DNA of 64,000 bases from Maribellus sp. YY47. Its GTDB lineage: Bacteria > Bacteroidota > Bacteroidia > Bacteroidales > Prolixibacteraceae. The stretch spans positions 62,001 to 126,000 of the forward strand of contig NZ_JALGYW010000007.1 of assembly GCF_023111095.1 (NCBI RefSeq), given 5' to 3'. The position numbers and the translations under genes are program-made. Below are positions 39,201 through 47,775 of this stretch, in pieces. Position 1 is the stretch's first letter; each line of letters opens with the position of its first letter. The notes under the pieces were generated by a model that was not told where the DNA came from, ran no database searches, and saw only the letters and a list, made by a program, of their open reading frames with translations.

Positions 39201-39980
39201 CCGAAACAACAGGTGTATCCAGTAAACAATGAAAAGTGCACCGCCCAGACCGGTCAGTTTCAATGCAAAAGGAGCTTTGGCGGCAATAAATTCGCGCCTG
39301 AAATAAAAAAGCAATACGATTAATCCCAACAAATAAATAAATCCGGGAAGATACAACTGTTTGGTCGTACAAAGATACTTCCCGTAGGGCCACAACGAGA
39401 ACAGAAAATTACCCTCGGCATCGTACAAAACATAAGCATCGTCGTATCTTTTCGCTTCGATGATATAATCGTTTGGGATCTTATAATCAGAATAGAAATT
39501 ATTTTGCAGGTATTTATTCTCGAAAGTGTAGTGGTTTTTTATCAACTGCAGACCGTAAATCCGGAAATCGTTCACGATCATCGTATCAAGCAGATAATAT
39601 CCGTTGGGCAACCTGGCAAACCCTGCCTTTTTGTTCATTAACGAATCGGGCGTGTCGTAAAAAGCAATGGAACGATCGGACCAAAAAACCAGATCTGAGT
39701 CCTGGTAAACCAAAAAACCAAATCCGGTTTCCAGTATATTGGTTTCCTTTTGCTGAAAAAACTCATCCACAACCACTTCGAAATCCTCTGTTGCCAGTTT
39801 TCCGCCCAATTCGTGAACGCGCGATTTCAGTTCTTTTTCGTTGTCAATCAGTTTGTCTTGAAAATCCTGAATAAGCGCAGTTTCGGGATGCCGCTTCAGC
39901 AAACCGTTTTCAAGAACCGCAGCAGTAATTAAAATAAGGATTGCGACAAAGAGATAGGTATATTTATTCAGTTTCCGCAT
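36282..39980 (-). CDS. Very large NtrY-like sensor histidine kinase
   Basis: A 1232-residue membrane sensor kinase. A first helix (about 8-24) and an extracytoplasmic domain (about 25-200) lead to a cluster of about eight helices at roughly 205-465. A second external domain follows (about 470-740), then two helices near 745-800, a third sensing segment (about 800-925), a helix and HAMP (about 930-990, IANQITRPLVLIQENLQKM). The phosphoacceptor is QIAHEIKNPLTPMKL with His at about 1012, and the HATPase_c domain includes NLIRNAI, DNGSGIP and SGMGLGLAIVKN. The kinase core is complete. No response regulator is adjacent. It begins 3 bases after rlmH; the signal is unknown. Confidence 0.92.
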   Translation of the reverse strand: MRKLNKYTYLFVAILILITAAVLENGLLKRHPETALIQDFQDKLIDNEKELKSRVHELGGKLATEDFEVVVDEFFQQKETNILETGFGFLVYQDSDLVFWSDRSIAFYDTPDSLMNKKAGFARLPNGYYLLDTMIVNDFRIYGLQLIKNHYTFENKYLQNNFYSDYKIPNDYIIEAKRYDDAYVLYDAEGNFLFSLWPYGKYLCTTKQLYLPGFIYLLGLIVLLFYFRREFIAAKAPFALKLTGLGGALFIVYWIHLLFRVPKVFYHLKFFGPDFFAINYWLPSLGDYFLLSVFFLFWVYNFAIDLRLKELKKNTPLPEKWIIGLLLLFAGTLFLMVHYLIGELINNSTISFALNKITGISFQSVLGIFSMGLLLLGIIYLIIRIADEAKGVLRLKQVFLYALLIALFLAGVQWIAIGQIYYYVLVLFVAGTMLACLLSERYLETFTLSYLIVFVSLVSVYSLMVINQTISEKEKGQQKWLAIKLVNERDPAAEVFLAEIQSRLESDPAIQSLLLQREDVAEYIEKSYFNTYFRKYLLNIYVCDSIQQLIIQPDDEPAPCSSFMDNLIASQGIQIPGTHFYFMNNMNGRVSYTGRFTYDLKRKGGLVDIFIDLDSDLLFEGIGFPELLIDKSIVLSDVYRKFSYAKYYGGELTDKFGDYNYNYYGHVYLTSDEEFSFIRQDKYEHLVYHSRENNYVVVTRELLTFIDYLIAFPYLFVFYFLLLLIILVIGNSTLRERRFSFNLKFKIQAAIISIVFVSLLVVALVTIFYNVKQFKSKHSEDLDEKMKSISEEIDMRLTNQRTITPEIAVMLQGELIKLSNIFRTDINIYGTNGRLIASSRSEIFDKELVSPRINSRAYYEVFYNFKINYFQPENIGSLSYLSAYRPLLNDWNDYLGFINLPYFIKQDSYSQEISTYIVAFINLYVLLFLASIIAAVFIANQITRPLVLIQENLQKMQLGKRNEPIQYSRQDEIGRLVKEYNKKVEELAMSAELLAQSERESAWREMAKQIAHEIKNPLTPMKLNIQYLQRSKGKDEDYNKHLERVTNILIEQIDNLSNIATEFSNFAKIPTASNQVFKLAEQLQKTIDLYETYNQAEIVFHANGCENLEVNADKEQLSRAIINLIRNAIQSIPDDRKGKISLDLTQQDDIAVIAVTDNGSGIPVELRHKLFTPSFTTKTSGMGLGLAIVKNIVENFSGKIWFETEIQKGTTFFIEMPVYQNNSEIHLRRTNI

Positions 39981-39983
39981 TTT

Positions 39984-40457
39984 TTAATCGTGGTGATATG
40001 GTTCGCCTTTTAAAATGGTAAATGCCCTGTAAATCTGCTCCACACACAAAAGTCGCACCATTTGATGCGAAAAGGTAAGTTTTGATAAAGAAATTTTTGA
40101 TGTTGCTTTTTCGTACACCTCTTCCGAGAAGCCATAAGGTCCTCCAATCACAAATACGAGCTCCTTTACACTGCTTATCATCTTCTGTTCCAGAAACTGA
40201 GCAAAACCTTTTGAAGAAAATGCTTTCCCGCCCTCATCAAATAAATGTAATTCTTTACCGGGCGCCAGACGAGACAAAATAAGCTCTCCTTCCTTTTGTT
40301 TTTGAAGATCAACCGTCATGTTTTTGGCTTTCTTCACGTCCGGTATTACTTCCATTTCAAAAGAAATATAGTGCTTCAGCCGTTTTGTATAAATATCAAT
40401 TCCTTCGCGTAAATAAGCGGTATCTGTTTTACCAATAACCAACAGGGTAATCTTCAT
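39984..40457 (-). CDS. rlmH: 23S rRNA (pseudouridine1915-N3)-methyltransferase RlmH
   Basis: SPOUT-class methyltransferase that modifies pseudouridine 1915 in helix 69 of 23S rRNA. The 157 residues are normal for the family. The SAM-binding knot is seen in LVFVIGGPYGFSEEV (about 102-116) and in the C-terminal LSLSKLTFSHQMVRLLCVEQ, with the diagnostic ending ILKGEPYHHD. It lies 3 bases upstream of the large sensor kinase, so it leads that operon. Confidence 0.97.
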   Translation of the reverse strand: MKITLLVIGKTDTAYLREGIDIYTKRLKHYISFEMEVIPDVKKAKNMTVDLQKQKEGELILSRLAPGKELHLFDEGGKAFSSKGFAQFLEQKMISSVKELVFVIGGPYGFSEEVYEKATSKISLSKLTFSHQMVRLLCVEQIYRAFTILKGEPYHHD

Positions 40458-40649
40458 TTTATCATTTTTTCAGGGAATGTAAGTGCCAGTTTTGCATTGA
40501 ATTAAACGATTATTATGCATTAACTCCTTTATTTCACCTCCCAGTTGACATATAATTTTATAAATTTACAGTAAAAATAAGGGTATAATCCTGTTTTGCA
40601 TAGTTTTTGTATAAATGCAACGCGAATGCAATATAAAAATTAGAACAAA

Positions 40650-41051
40650 ATGCAGTTATCAAAAAAAATATCAATTGTTGCCATTTTATTTTTAAGCCTG
40701 ATGGCATTTCATGCTTCAGCCCAGGTTCCAAAAGATATCATAAAAAGTTTTGACACCGGCGACTCTAAACTTTTATCCGGCTTTTTTAATCAGGATGTTG
40801 AACTGGTGGTGTTGGATAACGACAATGTTTACAGCAAAGCGCAGGCAGAACAAATCGTCGCCAGTTTTTTCAAAAGCTTTCCTCCCATCGAAAAAAGTGC
40901 TTTTACCGTTATTCACAATAGCGAAAAAGAAGATCCAAAGTTTGTGATTGGAAAATTACAAACCACGAAGGGAAACTTTAGGGTTAATTTTCTTTTGAAA
41001 AAAACAGGCGCTAAAGAATATATTCACCAATTAAGAATTGAGAAACAATAA
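40650..41051 (+). CDS. DUF4783 family exported protein
   Basis: A 133-residue secreted protein with signal peptide ending near HASAQ (about residue 25). The rest is an NTF2-like small domain as in DUF4783: VPKDIIKSFDTGDSKLLSGFF, then a VELVVLDNDNVYSKAQAEQIV core and a terminal YIHQLRIEKQ. No catalytic residues are evident. It precedes the YihY gene by 12 bases; the two are probably co-expressed. Function is not known. Confidence 0.85.
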   Translation: MQLSKKISIVAILFLSLMAFHASAQVPKDIIKSFDTGDSKLLSGFFNQDVELVVLDNDNVYSKAQAEQIVASFFKSFPPIEKSAFTVIHNSEKEDPKFVIGKLQTTKGNFRVNFLLKKTGAKEYIHQLRIEKQ

Positions 41052-41063
41052 TCCCAGCAATAT

Positions 41064-42032
41064 ATGGGAACAAACCAAACTTTTGGTCGCTTAAAAAAGT
41101 TAGGAGAGAAAATTGTTGAACGCGCAAAAAAGATCTCATTTCCTTTATTTGACGGTGTTCCCCTTTACGATGTCGCCGTGTTTTTTTGGAGAAGCATCGT
41201 TGATGGCTCTATAACCACCCGTGCGTCAGCCATTGCATTTTCTTTTTTTGTAGCGCTTTTCCCATTTATAATTTTCTTGTTCACCCTCATCCCGTATATT
41301 AAGATTCCCAATTTTCAGGACGAACTGTTTCTGTTTATCAAACAGATGGTTCCATCGAGCACCTTTTCAACCATTGAAGATACGTTGATCGAAATCATCA
41401 CGATACCGAGGAGTGACCGACTTTCAATCAACTTTTTTGCTGCTTTGTTTTTCGCAACCAACGGTCTGGCGGGCATGATGAGTGCGTTTGATGCCACCAT
41501 CCACAGCATACAGGGAAGGTCGTGGTGGAGCCAGCGAATTACGGCCATTTACATGCTGATTGTTCTATCCGTTCTACTTACCATCGCAATAGCATTGCTA
41601 ACCGGAGGACAGCAATTAATTAATTACCTCGACCGCATCAACATTATCCGCGATGACTTCCTGGTGTTTTTTCTCACCATAAGTAAATGGGTTATTACGG
41701 TGGCACTGTTCTTTTTTGCCTACTCTTTTTTATACTATATGGCGCCGGCCAAAAAAATAAAATGGCGGTTTATATCGGCAGGAGGAACCTTAACCACTGT
41801 CTTAAGTATTGTCGGATTAATCGGATTCACCTATTACATCAACAATTTCAGCCAGTACAACGCGCTGTACGGATCGATTGGCACCCTGCTGATTATTCTT
41901 CTTCTGATGTACCTGATGTCGCTGATTCTGCTAATCGGGTTTGAGCTGAATGCCAGCATTTACGAGGCACACACACAACAGAGCGATGATAATAAAAGTA
42001 AAAAAAGCATTTTTGGAAGATCCGGAAATTGA
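41064..42032 (+). CDS. YihY/BrkB family inner-membrane protein
   Basis: A 322-residue integral membrane protein with about six helices. The family signature ASAIAFSFFVALFPFIIFLF is at about 52-71, and later helices include YMLIVLSVLLTIAIALL and GTLLIILLLMYLMSLILLIG, followed by FELNASIYEA. Once misnamed ribonuclease BN, members are now seen as membrane proteins of uncertain, perhaps transport, function. It follows the DUF4783 gene by 12 bases and converges with the rhomboid pair. Confidence 0.93.
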   Translation: MGTNQTFGRLKKLGEKIVERAKKISFPLFDGVPLYDVAVFFWRSIVDGSITTRASAIAFSFFVALFPFIIFLFTLIPYIKIPNFQDELFLFIKQMVPSSTFSTIEDTLIEIITIPRSDRLSINFFAALFFATNGLAGMMSAFDATIHSIQGRSWWSQRITAIYMLIVLSVLLTIAIALLTGGQQLINYLDRINIIRDDFLVFFLTISKWVITVALFFFAYSFLYYMAPAKKIKWRFISAGGTLTTVLSIVGLIGFTYYINNFSQYNALYGSIGTLLIILLLMYLMSLILLIGFELNASIYEAHTQQSDDNKSKKSIFGRSGN

Positions 42033-42053
42033 AAGCAGAAAAGCATTAAAGGG

Positions 42054-42935
42054 CTACTTCTTCCCTTGTTTAAATAGCAATTCCTTTTCTTCTTTTGTTA
42101 GACTTTCGTAACCCGACTTGCCAATTTTATCCAGAATACGATTGATTTCCTCTTGCTTTTGATGTTGCTGGTGAGCGTACTCATGATCGTCACGGGGTGG
42201 TTGTTTGTAAGTGACTTTCATCCGGCTTTTAGGTTTGAATGTACCGTCAAAAAACGCTGCCATACGATCGATGAAATCGACTAACCCCGAGCCCCAGTCT
42301 TTACCGCGACGTAACTGATAAATATAAAACCATCCCCAGAAAGCGCCTCCCAAATGAGCAATATTTCCTCCCGGATTAGTCGTTGAAATATCAATTACTG
42401 ACAATAACACATAAAAAGCTGCTACGTATTTCAATGAGAATTTTCCGATAAAAAACAGGTAAATCTCGCGGTTGGGGTCGTAAACCGAAACGGCGACCAG
42501 CACTGCAAAAATGGAAGCAGAGGCTCCCAACAGCAATCCATAAACGGAATCGAAGGCCGGGAACAAATTATAAGCTAAAATATAAAACGCTGCCCCCATC
42601 AAGCCTCCAAGCAAATACACACTCAGTAATTTACTTCCTTCAAAATGATAGAGAAACAACTTCCCAAACCAGTACAGTCCCAGAATATTAAAGATCAGGT
42701 GAAGAAAACCTGCGTGCAAAAACATGTAGCTTACAACCGTCCACGGGCGATGCAACAGCTCATTGGTTGCAGAAGGTACGGCCAACCAGTTGACCAGCGA
42801 AAACGGCTGACCTGCCAGGTAGAAAACAACACCGATCAATTTCAGCACCAGAAAAACCCCGATATTAATATAGATCAGCCGGGTGAGTACTGAACCTTCT
42901 TTAAATGTTCGTTTTATATCGCTCCAGATATCCAC
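42054..42935 (-). CDS. Rhomboid-family intramembrane serine protease (distal copy)
   Basis: A 293-residue membrane protein of the rhomboid type. The L1/TM2 motif MFLHAGFLHLIFNILGLYWFG, the nucleophile segment GASASIFAVLVA (Ser in the GxSx position, with Ala-Ser in place of the more usual Gly-Ala) and the catalytic His in IAHLGGAFWGW are present. The basic, Gln-rich C-terminal tail (about 235-293) is cytoplasmic. It follows a second rhomboid gene by 13 bases. Proteolysis of membrane proteins is the expected role, but no substrate can be named. Confidence 0.9.
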   Translation of the reverse strand: MDIWSDIKRTFKEGSVLTRLIYINIGVFLVLKLIGVVFYLAGQPFSLVNWLAVPSATNELLHRPWTVVSYMFLHAGFLHLIFNILGLYWFGKLFLYHFEGSKLLSVYLLGGLMGAAFYILAYNLFPAFDSVYGLLLGASASIFAVLVAVSVYDPNREIYLFFIGKFSLKYVAAFYVLLSVIDISTTNPGGNIAHLGGAFWGWFYIYQLRRGKDWGSGLVDFIDRMAAFFDGTFKPKSRMKVTYKQPPRDDHEYAHQQHQKQEEINRILDKIGKSGYESLTKEEKELLFKQGKK

Positions 42936-42948
42936 TTTATCCTTTCAA

Positions 42949-43671
42949 TTAATAGAAATGCCTTGAATTCTTGTTCCAGTGCCGGATCATGAAATACCCG
43001 AACAACATCCCTCCTAGGTGCGCAAAATGAGCCACACTCCCCTGGATTCCGGAAATCCCAAAAATCAATTCCAATATACCGTAGCCGGCCACAAAATATT
43101 TTGCTTTGATTGGAATAGGCGGAAACAACAACATCAATTCAGTATTAGGAAACAACATACCAAACCCAAGCAGAATACCAAAAACAGCACCAGAGGCACC
43201 AATAGTTGGAGTATTCAAAAACATCGTCAGTTTTTCAGATAAAGTATTTGGGATATACTTACCCTGCATGGCCAACTCTTTAAAGTAGTCCAATTGTTCG
43301 GGCGCAATTTTTCCGATCAACGATTTGTATTCCAAAAACAACACAAAGGTATGCAGGGCTGCTGCTCCCAGTCCGGTTACGAGATAAAAGGTTAGAAAAC
43401 GCTTGGGCCCCCAAACACTTTCCAACACCCGGCCAAACATATACAAGGCAAACATATTAAAGAAAATATGCCCGATGCTACCATGCATAAACATATGGGT
43501 GAATATCTGAAACAGCTGAAAATGGTCAGAAGCCGGAAAATATAAACCTAAAATTCGTGTCAGGTCAGTTCCGCTTTGTTGAAGCACCACTGTTGCCAAA
43601 AAGAAGACGACGTTTGCCAGAATCAGGTTTTTTACCACTGGAGGCATATTGAGCGCTGGTCTGTAATTCAT
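42949..43671 (-). CDS. Rhomboid-family intramembrane serine protease (proximal copy)
   Basis: A 240-residue rhomboid with six helices and complete catalytic dyad: HMFMHGSIGHIFFNMFALYMFG in the second-helix region, GASGAVFGILLGFG with the nucleophilic Ser, and AHFAHLGGMLFGYF with the His. There is an insertion of about 45 residues (VLFLEYKSLIGKI to TLSEKL) between helices 3 and 4, seen in many Bacteroidota members. It is paired with the following rhomboid gene in one operon, a common arrangement in this phylum. Confidence 0.93.
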   Translation of the reverse strand: MNYRPALNMPPVVKNLILANVVFFLATVVLQQSGTDLTRILGLYFPASDHFQLFQIFTHMFMHGSIGHIFFNMFALYMFGRVLESVWGPKRFLTFYLVTGLGAAALHTFVLFLEYKSLIGKIAPEQLDYFKELAMQGKYIPNTLSEKLTMFLNTPTIGASGAVFGILLGFGMLFPNTELMLLFPPIPIKAKYFVAGYGILELIFGISGIQGSVAHFAHLGGMLFGYFMIRHWNKNSRHFY

Positions 43672-43684
43672 ATTCCAAAAGTTA

Positions 43685-43705
43685 GAAGCCGGAAGTCAGA
43701 AGTCG
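43685..43705. repeat. Short 7-base direct repeats
   Basis: Three adjacent units GAAGCCG, GAAGTCA and GAAGTCG lie just upstream of the proximal rhomboid gene. Small GAAGTCN repeats are frequent between genes in Bacteroidota and I attach no function to them. Confidence 0.55.
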
Positions 43706-43825
43706 GAAAAGAACCGTCTCAAGAACTACCGATTTTTTTATTATAAAAAACTAAACATTCATTTCAGGCTGGAAGTTTACAATAGCCGTTCCATTTTTAA
43801 ATTCCTTGAAAATAAAGACAATCTG

Positions 43826-45685
43826 TCATCTTAAAAAACTTTTTTCGATGTCGTCAATCGGAATGATGGTCAGTACTTTCTTTCCGTCGGGGGTAAAATT
43901 TGGAGTGGAACAGGCAAACAGGTTATCGATCAAATGATCCACTTCTTCCTGTTTCAGATCAACTCCATAGTTTAAGGCCGAAGCTTTTGCCAGCGAAAGG
44001 GCAATCTGCTCCTTTGCCTTGGTACGCGCATCAACTGGCGAGTTTTTGTATTCTTCCAGCAATTTCTCCACGATCAGTTCCGGTGAAGTGACATCCAATA
44101 CACCGGGTGTTCCGTTAATCACAAAAGTGTCTTTCCCAAATTCCCGGATATCAAAACCCAGCGAAAGCAAGTCGTCGAGTATCGATCTCAGTACTGCCGC
44201 ATCAGCGGGGTTCAAATCAATGGTTTGCGGAAAAAGTTGCTGCTGGCTCGCCACCGAGTCCGATCTCAGCACCTCCAGAAATTGTTCGAATAAAATCCGT
44301 TCGTGGGCACGCCGCTGATCAATCACCATTAATCCCGATTTTACAGGAGTAAGAATATAACGCTGCTTCAGCTGAAGTACTTTCTTCCCTGAAAAATGCT
44401 CTGCCCGGGCTTCCGAAAAATCGACAGACTGCCTTACCGAAACCGGCTCTTGTTCGGATTTTATTTTTAACTGAACCCCCTGGTACAAATCCTCCCAGTT
44501 CCCGAGGTTCTTTTTCTCGCGAAAAGAAGTAGTTGAAGAAGGGGTGTAACTTCCTTCTGAGTGTTGTTTATCAGTATCAAACGGGTTGTAATCGGGATTG
44601 ATTTTTATATCCGGAAAGCGAATTCCCTCGGCACTGCGTTTGGGTACCGGAATATCGATGCTCCCGCTTTGGTCAAAATCGATCGAAGGAACAACATTGT
44701 GTTTTCCGAGCGACTCGCGCACAGCGGCATGAATAATTGGCCAGATATCGCGCTCGTTTTCAAATTTGATCTCCGTTTTTGTAGGATGTACGTTGATATC
44801 AATGCTTCCCGGATCCAGTTCCAGAAACAAAAAATACGAAGGAAATGAATCGGGTGGCAACAACTGTTCGTACGCCTGCATTAAGGCTTTATGGAAATAC
44901 GGGTGTCGCATAAATCTTCCGTTAACAAAGAAGAACTGTTCTCCCATTGTTTTTCGTGCGAATTTGGGCTGCCCGATAAATCCAAAGATCTTTACGATGC
45001 TGGTATCTTCGTCAACATTCACCAAACTTTGTGCAAGGCTTTTCCCAAAAACATCCACAATGCGTTTGCGGTAATTGGCTGCCGGAAGTTCGTACACCGG
45101 CGTTCCGTTGTGAATCAGCGAAAAGCGAATTTCGGGATTGGGCAGCGCTACCCGCTGAACTTCCCATATGATGTGTTTTAACTCGGTTGAATTGGCTTTC
45201 AGAAATTTCCGGCGGGCAGGAACATTGTAAAACAGGTTCTTGATCAGAAAATTTGTTCCGTTGTTTACCCCGGCAGGTTCCTGTGTTTTTACTTCGGACC
45301 CGATAATATGGATAAACGTCCCCAATTCATCTTCCACTCTTTTGGTGCGTAGCTCCACATCGGCAATGGCTGCGATCGAAGCCAGGGCTTCCCCCCTGAA
45401 TCCCATGGTACGGATACAAAAGAGATCGTTGGCACTTTTGATTTTCGAGGTAGCATGCCGCTCAAAAGCCATGCGGGCATCGGTGGGCGACATTCCACAA
45501 CCGTTATCACTGATCTGAATCAGCGTTTTACCTGCATCTTTTATGTTGATGGTAATTTCGGTGGCTCCGGCGTCGAGGGCATTTTCTACCAATTCTTTCA
45601 CCACTGATGCCGGACGTTGAATAACCTCACCAGCAGCTATCTGGTTGGCAACCGCATCAGGTAATAACTGGATGATATCGCTCAA
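43826..45685 (-). CDS. mutL: DNA mismatch repair protein MutL
   Basis: GHKL ATPase that links MutS mismatch recognition to strand removal. It has 619 residues, normal for the family. The N-terminal ATPase shows VVKELVENALDAGAT, ISDNGCGMSPTDA, and TMGFRGEALASIAAI; the second domain has FFVNGRFMRHP and INVHPTKTEIKFEN. The C-terminal dimer domain (about 430-619) aligns with the endonuclease-type fold, but the metal motif expected as DQHAxxE reads DQRRAHER (near 455), and the later ACHxA-like and CPHGRP-like motifs read SLAKA and CSTPNFTPDGK. Endonuclease activity is therefore uncertain. It precedes a small membrane protein gene at 45731. Confidence 0.96.
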   Translation of the reverse strand: MSDIIQLLPDAVANQIAAGEVIQRPASVVKELVENALDAGATEITINIKDAGKTLIQISDNGCGMSPTDARMAFERHATSKIKSANDLFCIRTMGFRGEALASIAAIADVELRTKRVEDELGTFIHIIGSEVKTQEPAGVNNGTNFLIKNLFYNVPARRKFLKANSTELKHIIWEVQRVALPNPEIRFSLIHNGTPVYELPAANYRKRIVDVFGKSLAQSLVNVDEDTSIVKIFGFIGQPKFARKTMGEQFFFVNGRFMRHPYFHKALMQAYEQLLPPDSFPSYFLFLELDPGSIDINVHPTKTEIKFENERDIWPIIHAAVRESLGKHNVVPSIDFDQSGSIDIPVPKRSAEGIRFPDIKINPDYNPFDTDKQHSEGSYTPSSTTSFREKKNLGNWEDLYQGVQLKIKSEQEPVSVRQSVDFSEARAEHFSGKKVLQLKQRYILTPVKSGLMVIDQRRAHERILFEQFLEVLRSDSVASQQQLFPQTIDLNPADAAVLRSILDDLLSLGFDIREFGKDTFVINGTPGVLDVTSPELIVEKLLEEYKNSPVDARTKAKEQIALSLAKASALNYGVDLKQEEVDHLIDNLFACSTPNFTPDGKKVLTIIPIDDIEKSFLR

Positions 45686-45730
45686 AGTAAGATTTTTATT
45701 CGATTAAAAATGAGTACTATGACAATTTGA

Positions 45731-46039
45731 TTAGCCTAAAAGATCTGAATAAAAGAACAGGTATAACACCAACGCCAGGACCAGAAAGATCCAAATCAAC
45801 CGTCGGTTCTGGGACCTGCGCGCACTTTCTGTAGAACGTGAAAGGCCACCCTGAGTGCGGAATTGCCCCTTTATATTCGGACGGTAAGGTCTCCCGTCAT
45901 TCGTTTTTTCATCCACTATCCCCAATTCGTCTTTTATTCTGCGTTCGCGTTCCTCCCGGGCGTCCTTGTCAGGATTCCAGAAACGGGGAGTGATGCCAAA
46001 CTTCTTTGTTCCGGGCGTATGAAAAAAATTGCCAATCAT
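45731..46039 (-). CDS. Small tail-anchored membrane protein of unknown function
   Basis: A 102-residue protein with a charged N-terminal part (PRFWNPDKDAREERERRI) and a single C-terminal membrane helix (LIWIFLVLALVLYLFFY, about 80-96). Similar small proteins sit beside mutL in other Bacteroidota and sometimes carry a riboflavin synthase label, which nothing in this sequence supports. No domain or active site is visible. It lies 45 bases upstream of mutL and is probably co-transcribed with it. Confidence 0.75.
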   Translation of the reverse strand: MIGNFFHTPGTKKFGITPRFWNPDKDAREERERRIKDELGIVDEKTNDGRPYRPNIKGQFRTQGGLSRSTESARRSQNRRLIWIFLVLALVLYLFFYSDLLG

Positions 46040-46132
46040 TATCGTAGTATTTGTTACAAAGATAACCTTTATTCTGCAAAAATTATTCCACGGGCTTTCT
46101 TCCTTACCGGTTAGAAAGACAGAAGCTTTAAA

Positions 46133-47281
46133 TTAAAGTGATTTCTCAAGGATCCGGGTCAGTTGTTCGTCGCTTAATTCCACCGGATTCCCTTTCATGC
46201 TACTGGCAACTTTTGCTTTTTGCACCAGTCCGGGGAAATCATCTGGGGTAAGTCCGAAAGCTGCCAGCGAAGGGATGTTTAATGCTTCAACAAGATTTTG
46301 GGCCCAAATCACGGCATCTTCTGCTTTGGCCAGTTCACTGCCGGTAAGTATTTCGGCCAGTTCATCGTATTTCGAAATGCTTTGTCCTTTCTCTTTTAAG
46401 GCTTCGATATTGGTTTCAATCACTGCGTCCATCAAACTGGCACAAACCGTTCCGTGGGGAATGGGATACAAACCGCCCATGGGCCCGGCAAAACCATGAA
46501 CAGCACCCAGCTTTACATTGGCCAGCGCCATCCCTCCGAGCAAACTGGCCATCGACATGTCGGCTCTGGCAGCCTCATCGTTTCCATTTTCGAAAGCCAC
46601 CTGCAAGGATCGTGCAATCCGTTGCATTCCTTCCCGGCAAATCATATCGTTAAAAGGATTGGCCTGGTTCGAAACAAAAGTTTCCATCAGGTGCGTAAAT
46701 GCGTCGATCCCGGTGCTTGCCGTTAGTGCCGGCGACATGGAGTACGTCAGCGTTGGATCGACCAACGCAACCGCGGGATACATCGAATTACTTCGCAGAC
46801 TCACCTTTACGTTATTTTCAGGAGATTTGATGACCGAATTTTTGGTGACTTCGGCGCCGGTTCCCGATGTGGTCGGAATCGCAATACAGGGCAATGATTT
46901 CTGGCTAAGTGTTTTCCCGTTCCCAATTACTTCCAGGTAATCCAGCAAATCTCCGGGATTGGTGGCCATGACCGCAATCGCTTTCCCTGCATCAACCACA
47001 CTTCCGCCGCCCAAGGCCAGCACCACATCGCATTTCCTGTTGCGTGCCAGCTCAATCCCGGCACTTATCATGTGCGTAGTCGGTTCCGATTCTACTGAAA
47101 AAAAATCAACTTCGGTTCCGGGTGCCAGTTTTCCAACCAAAGCAGAGGCCCGTTCCCGGTTTTTTCCGGTTACGATCAACACACTTTTCCCATATTCCGA
47201 AATCAGATCCGGCACCTTGTTTACGACATGGTTCCCGAATATAACCTGCGATGCCGTTGCAAATGAATAAGTGAATGACAT
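46133..47281 (-). CDS. Iron-containing (group III) alcohol dehydrogenase
   Basis: A 382-residue NAD(P)-dependent, metal-dependent dehydrogenase. The nucleotide-binding half shows DVVLALGGGSVVDAGKAIA, and the metal-binding half has TGIDAFTHLMETFVS and GAVHGFAGPMGGLYPIPHG, including the conserved Asp and His ligands. PTTSGTGAEVTKNSVI is also typical. Length fits the Fe-ADH family, which covers butanol, lactaldehyde and 1,3-propanediol dehydrogenases, so the exact alcohol is open. It follows the monooxygenase-like gene by 45 bases. Confidence 0.93.
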   Translation of the reverse strand: MSFTYSFATASQVIFGNHVVNKVPDLISEYGKSVLIVTGKNRERASALVGKLAPGTEVDFFSVESEPTTHMISAGIELARNRKCDVVLALGGGSVVDAGKAIAVMATNPGDLLDYLEVIGNGKTLSQKSLPCIAIPTTSGTGAEVTKNSVIKSPENNVKVSLRSNSMYPAVALVDPTLTYSMSPALTASTGIDAFTHLMETFVSNQANPFNDMICREGMQRIARSLQVAFENGNDEAARADMSMASLLGGMALANVKLGAVHGFAGPMGGLYPIPHGTVCASLMDAVIETNIEALKEKGQSISKYDELAEILTGSELAKAEDAVIWAQNLVEALNIPSLAAFGLTPDDFPGLVQKAKVASSMKGNPVELSDEQLTRILEKSL

Positions 47282-47326
47282 ATCAAAACTTTACTCCCGG
47301 AGACCCAACTATTGAGATCGTATAGA

Positions 47327-47635
47327 TTAACCCCAGCTTTCGTCTTCCGGAAAAACATTATAAAATACTGTCGAAGTACGTGGTTCGGCCATCATGTCTG
47401 AAACCTTTTCGCGCCAACGCTGATAGTGTTCCGTGTTTTTATGCTTGGCCGGGTCTTCGTAATGACGGTAAACTTCCACGAGCACAAAACGAGTGAGGTC
47501 ATCTTGTTGTTGCACAATATCGAATAGGGCAACTCCCGGCTCCTGAAGACTGTTCTTCGCATTTTCGACGGTTGCCTCTATAAAATCCTCAACGTAATCT
47601 CTTTTCACATGAACAAAAACATGGACGATGTACAT
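47327..47635 (-). CDS. Antibiotic biosynthesis monooxygenase (ABM) domain protein
   Basis: A 102-residue dimeric ferredoxin-like fold protein. It begins with [19 protein letters not shown] and contains the typical [12 protein letters not shown] and [24 protein letters not shown], as in LsrG/YgiN-like proteins. Members are quinol monooxygenases or isomerases of small carbonyl compounds. The gene lies just upstream of the iron-type alcohol dehydrogenase, and the two may handle a shared aldehyde or lactaldehyde-like substrate, which is inference. Confidence 0.88.
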   Translation of the reverse strand: MYIVHVFVHVKRDYVEDFIEATVENAKNSLQEPGVALFDIVQQQDDLTRFVLVEVYRHYEDPAKHKNTEHYQRWREKVSDMMAEPRTSTVFYNVFPEDESWG

Positions 47636-47775
47636 AACTTCGATTTTTTATTTTCAGACAATTAGATACCCGACACACAAACGTCAGGCTCTACAAAATT
47701 GATAAATATTTTCTGAAACACTCCACCCTTTTCAAACATAATTTTAAAGGAAGAATGCAGGCTTAAAACGACCGG

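Noticed and set aside
40560-40649. Promoter box upstream of the DUF4783 gene (TAGTTTTTG)
   Set aside because: The spacer in the box is one base too long and no -33 box is at the right distance, so I did not call it.
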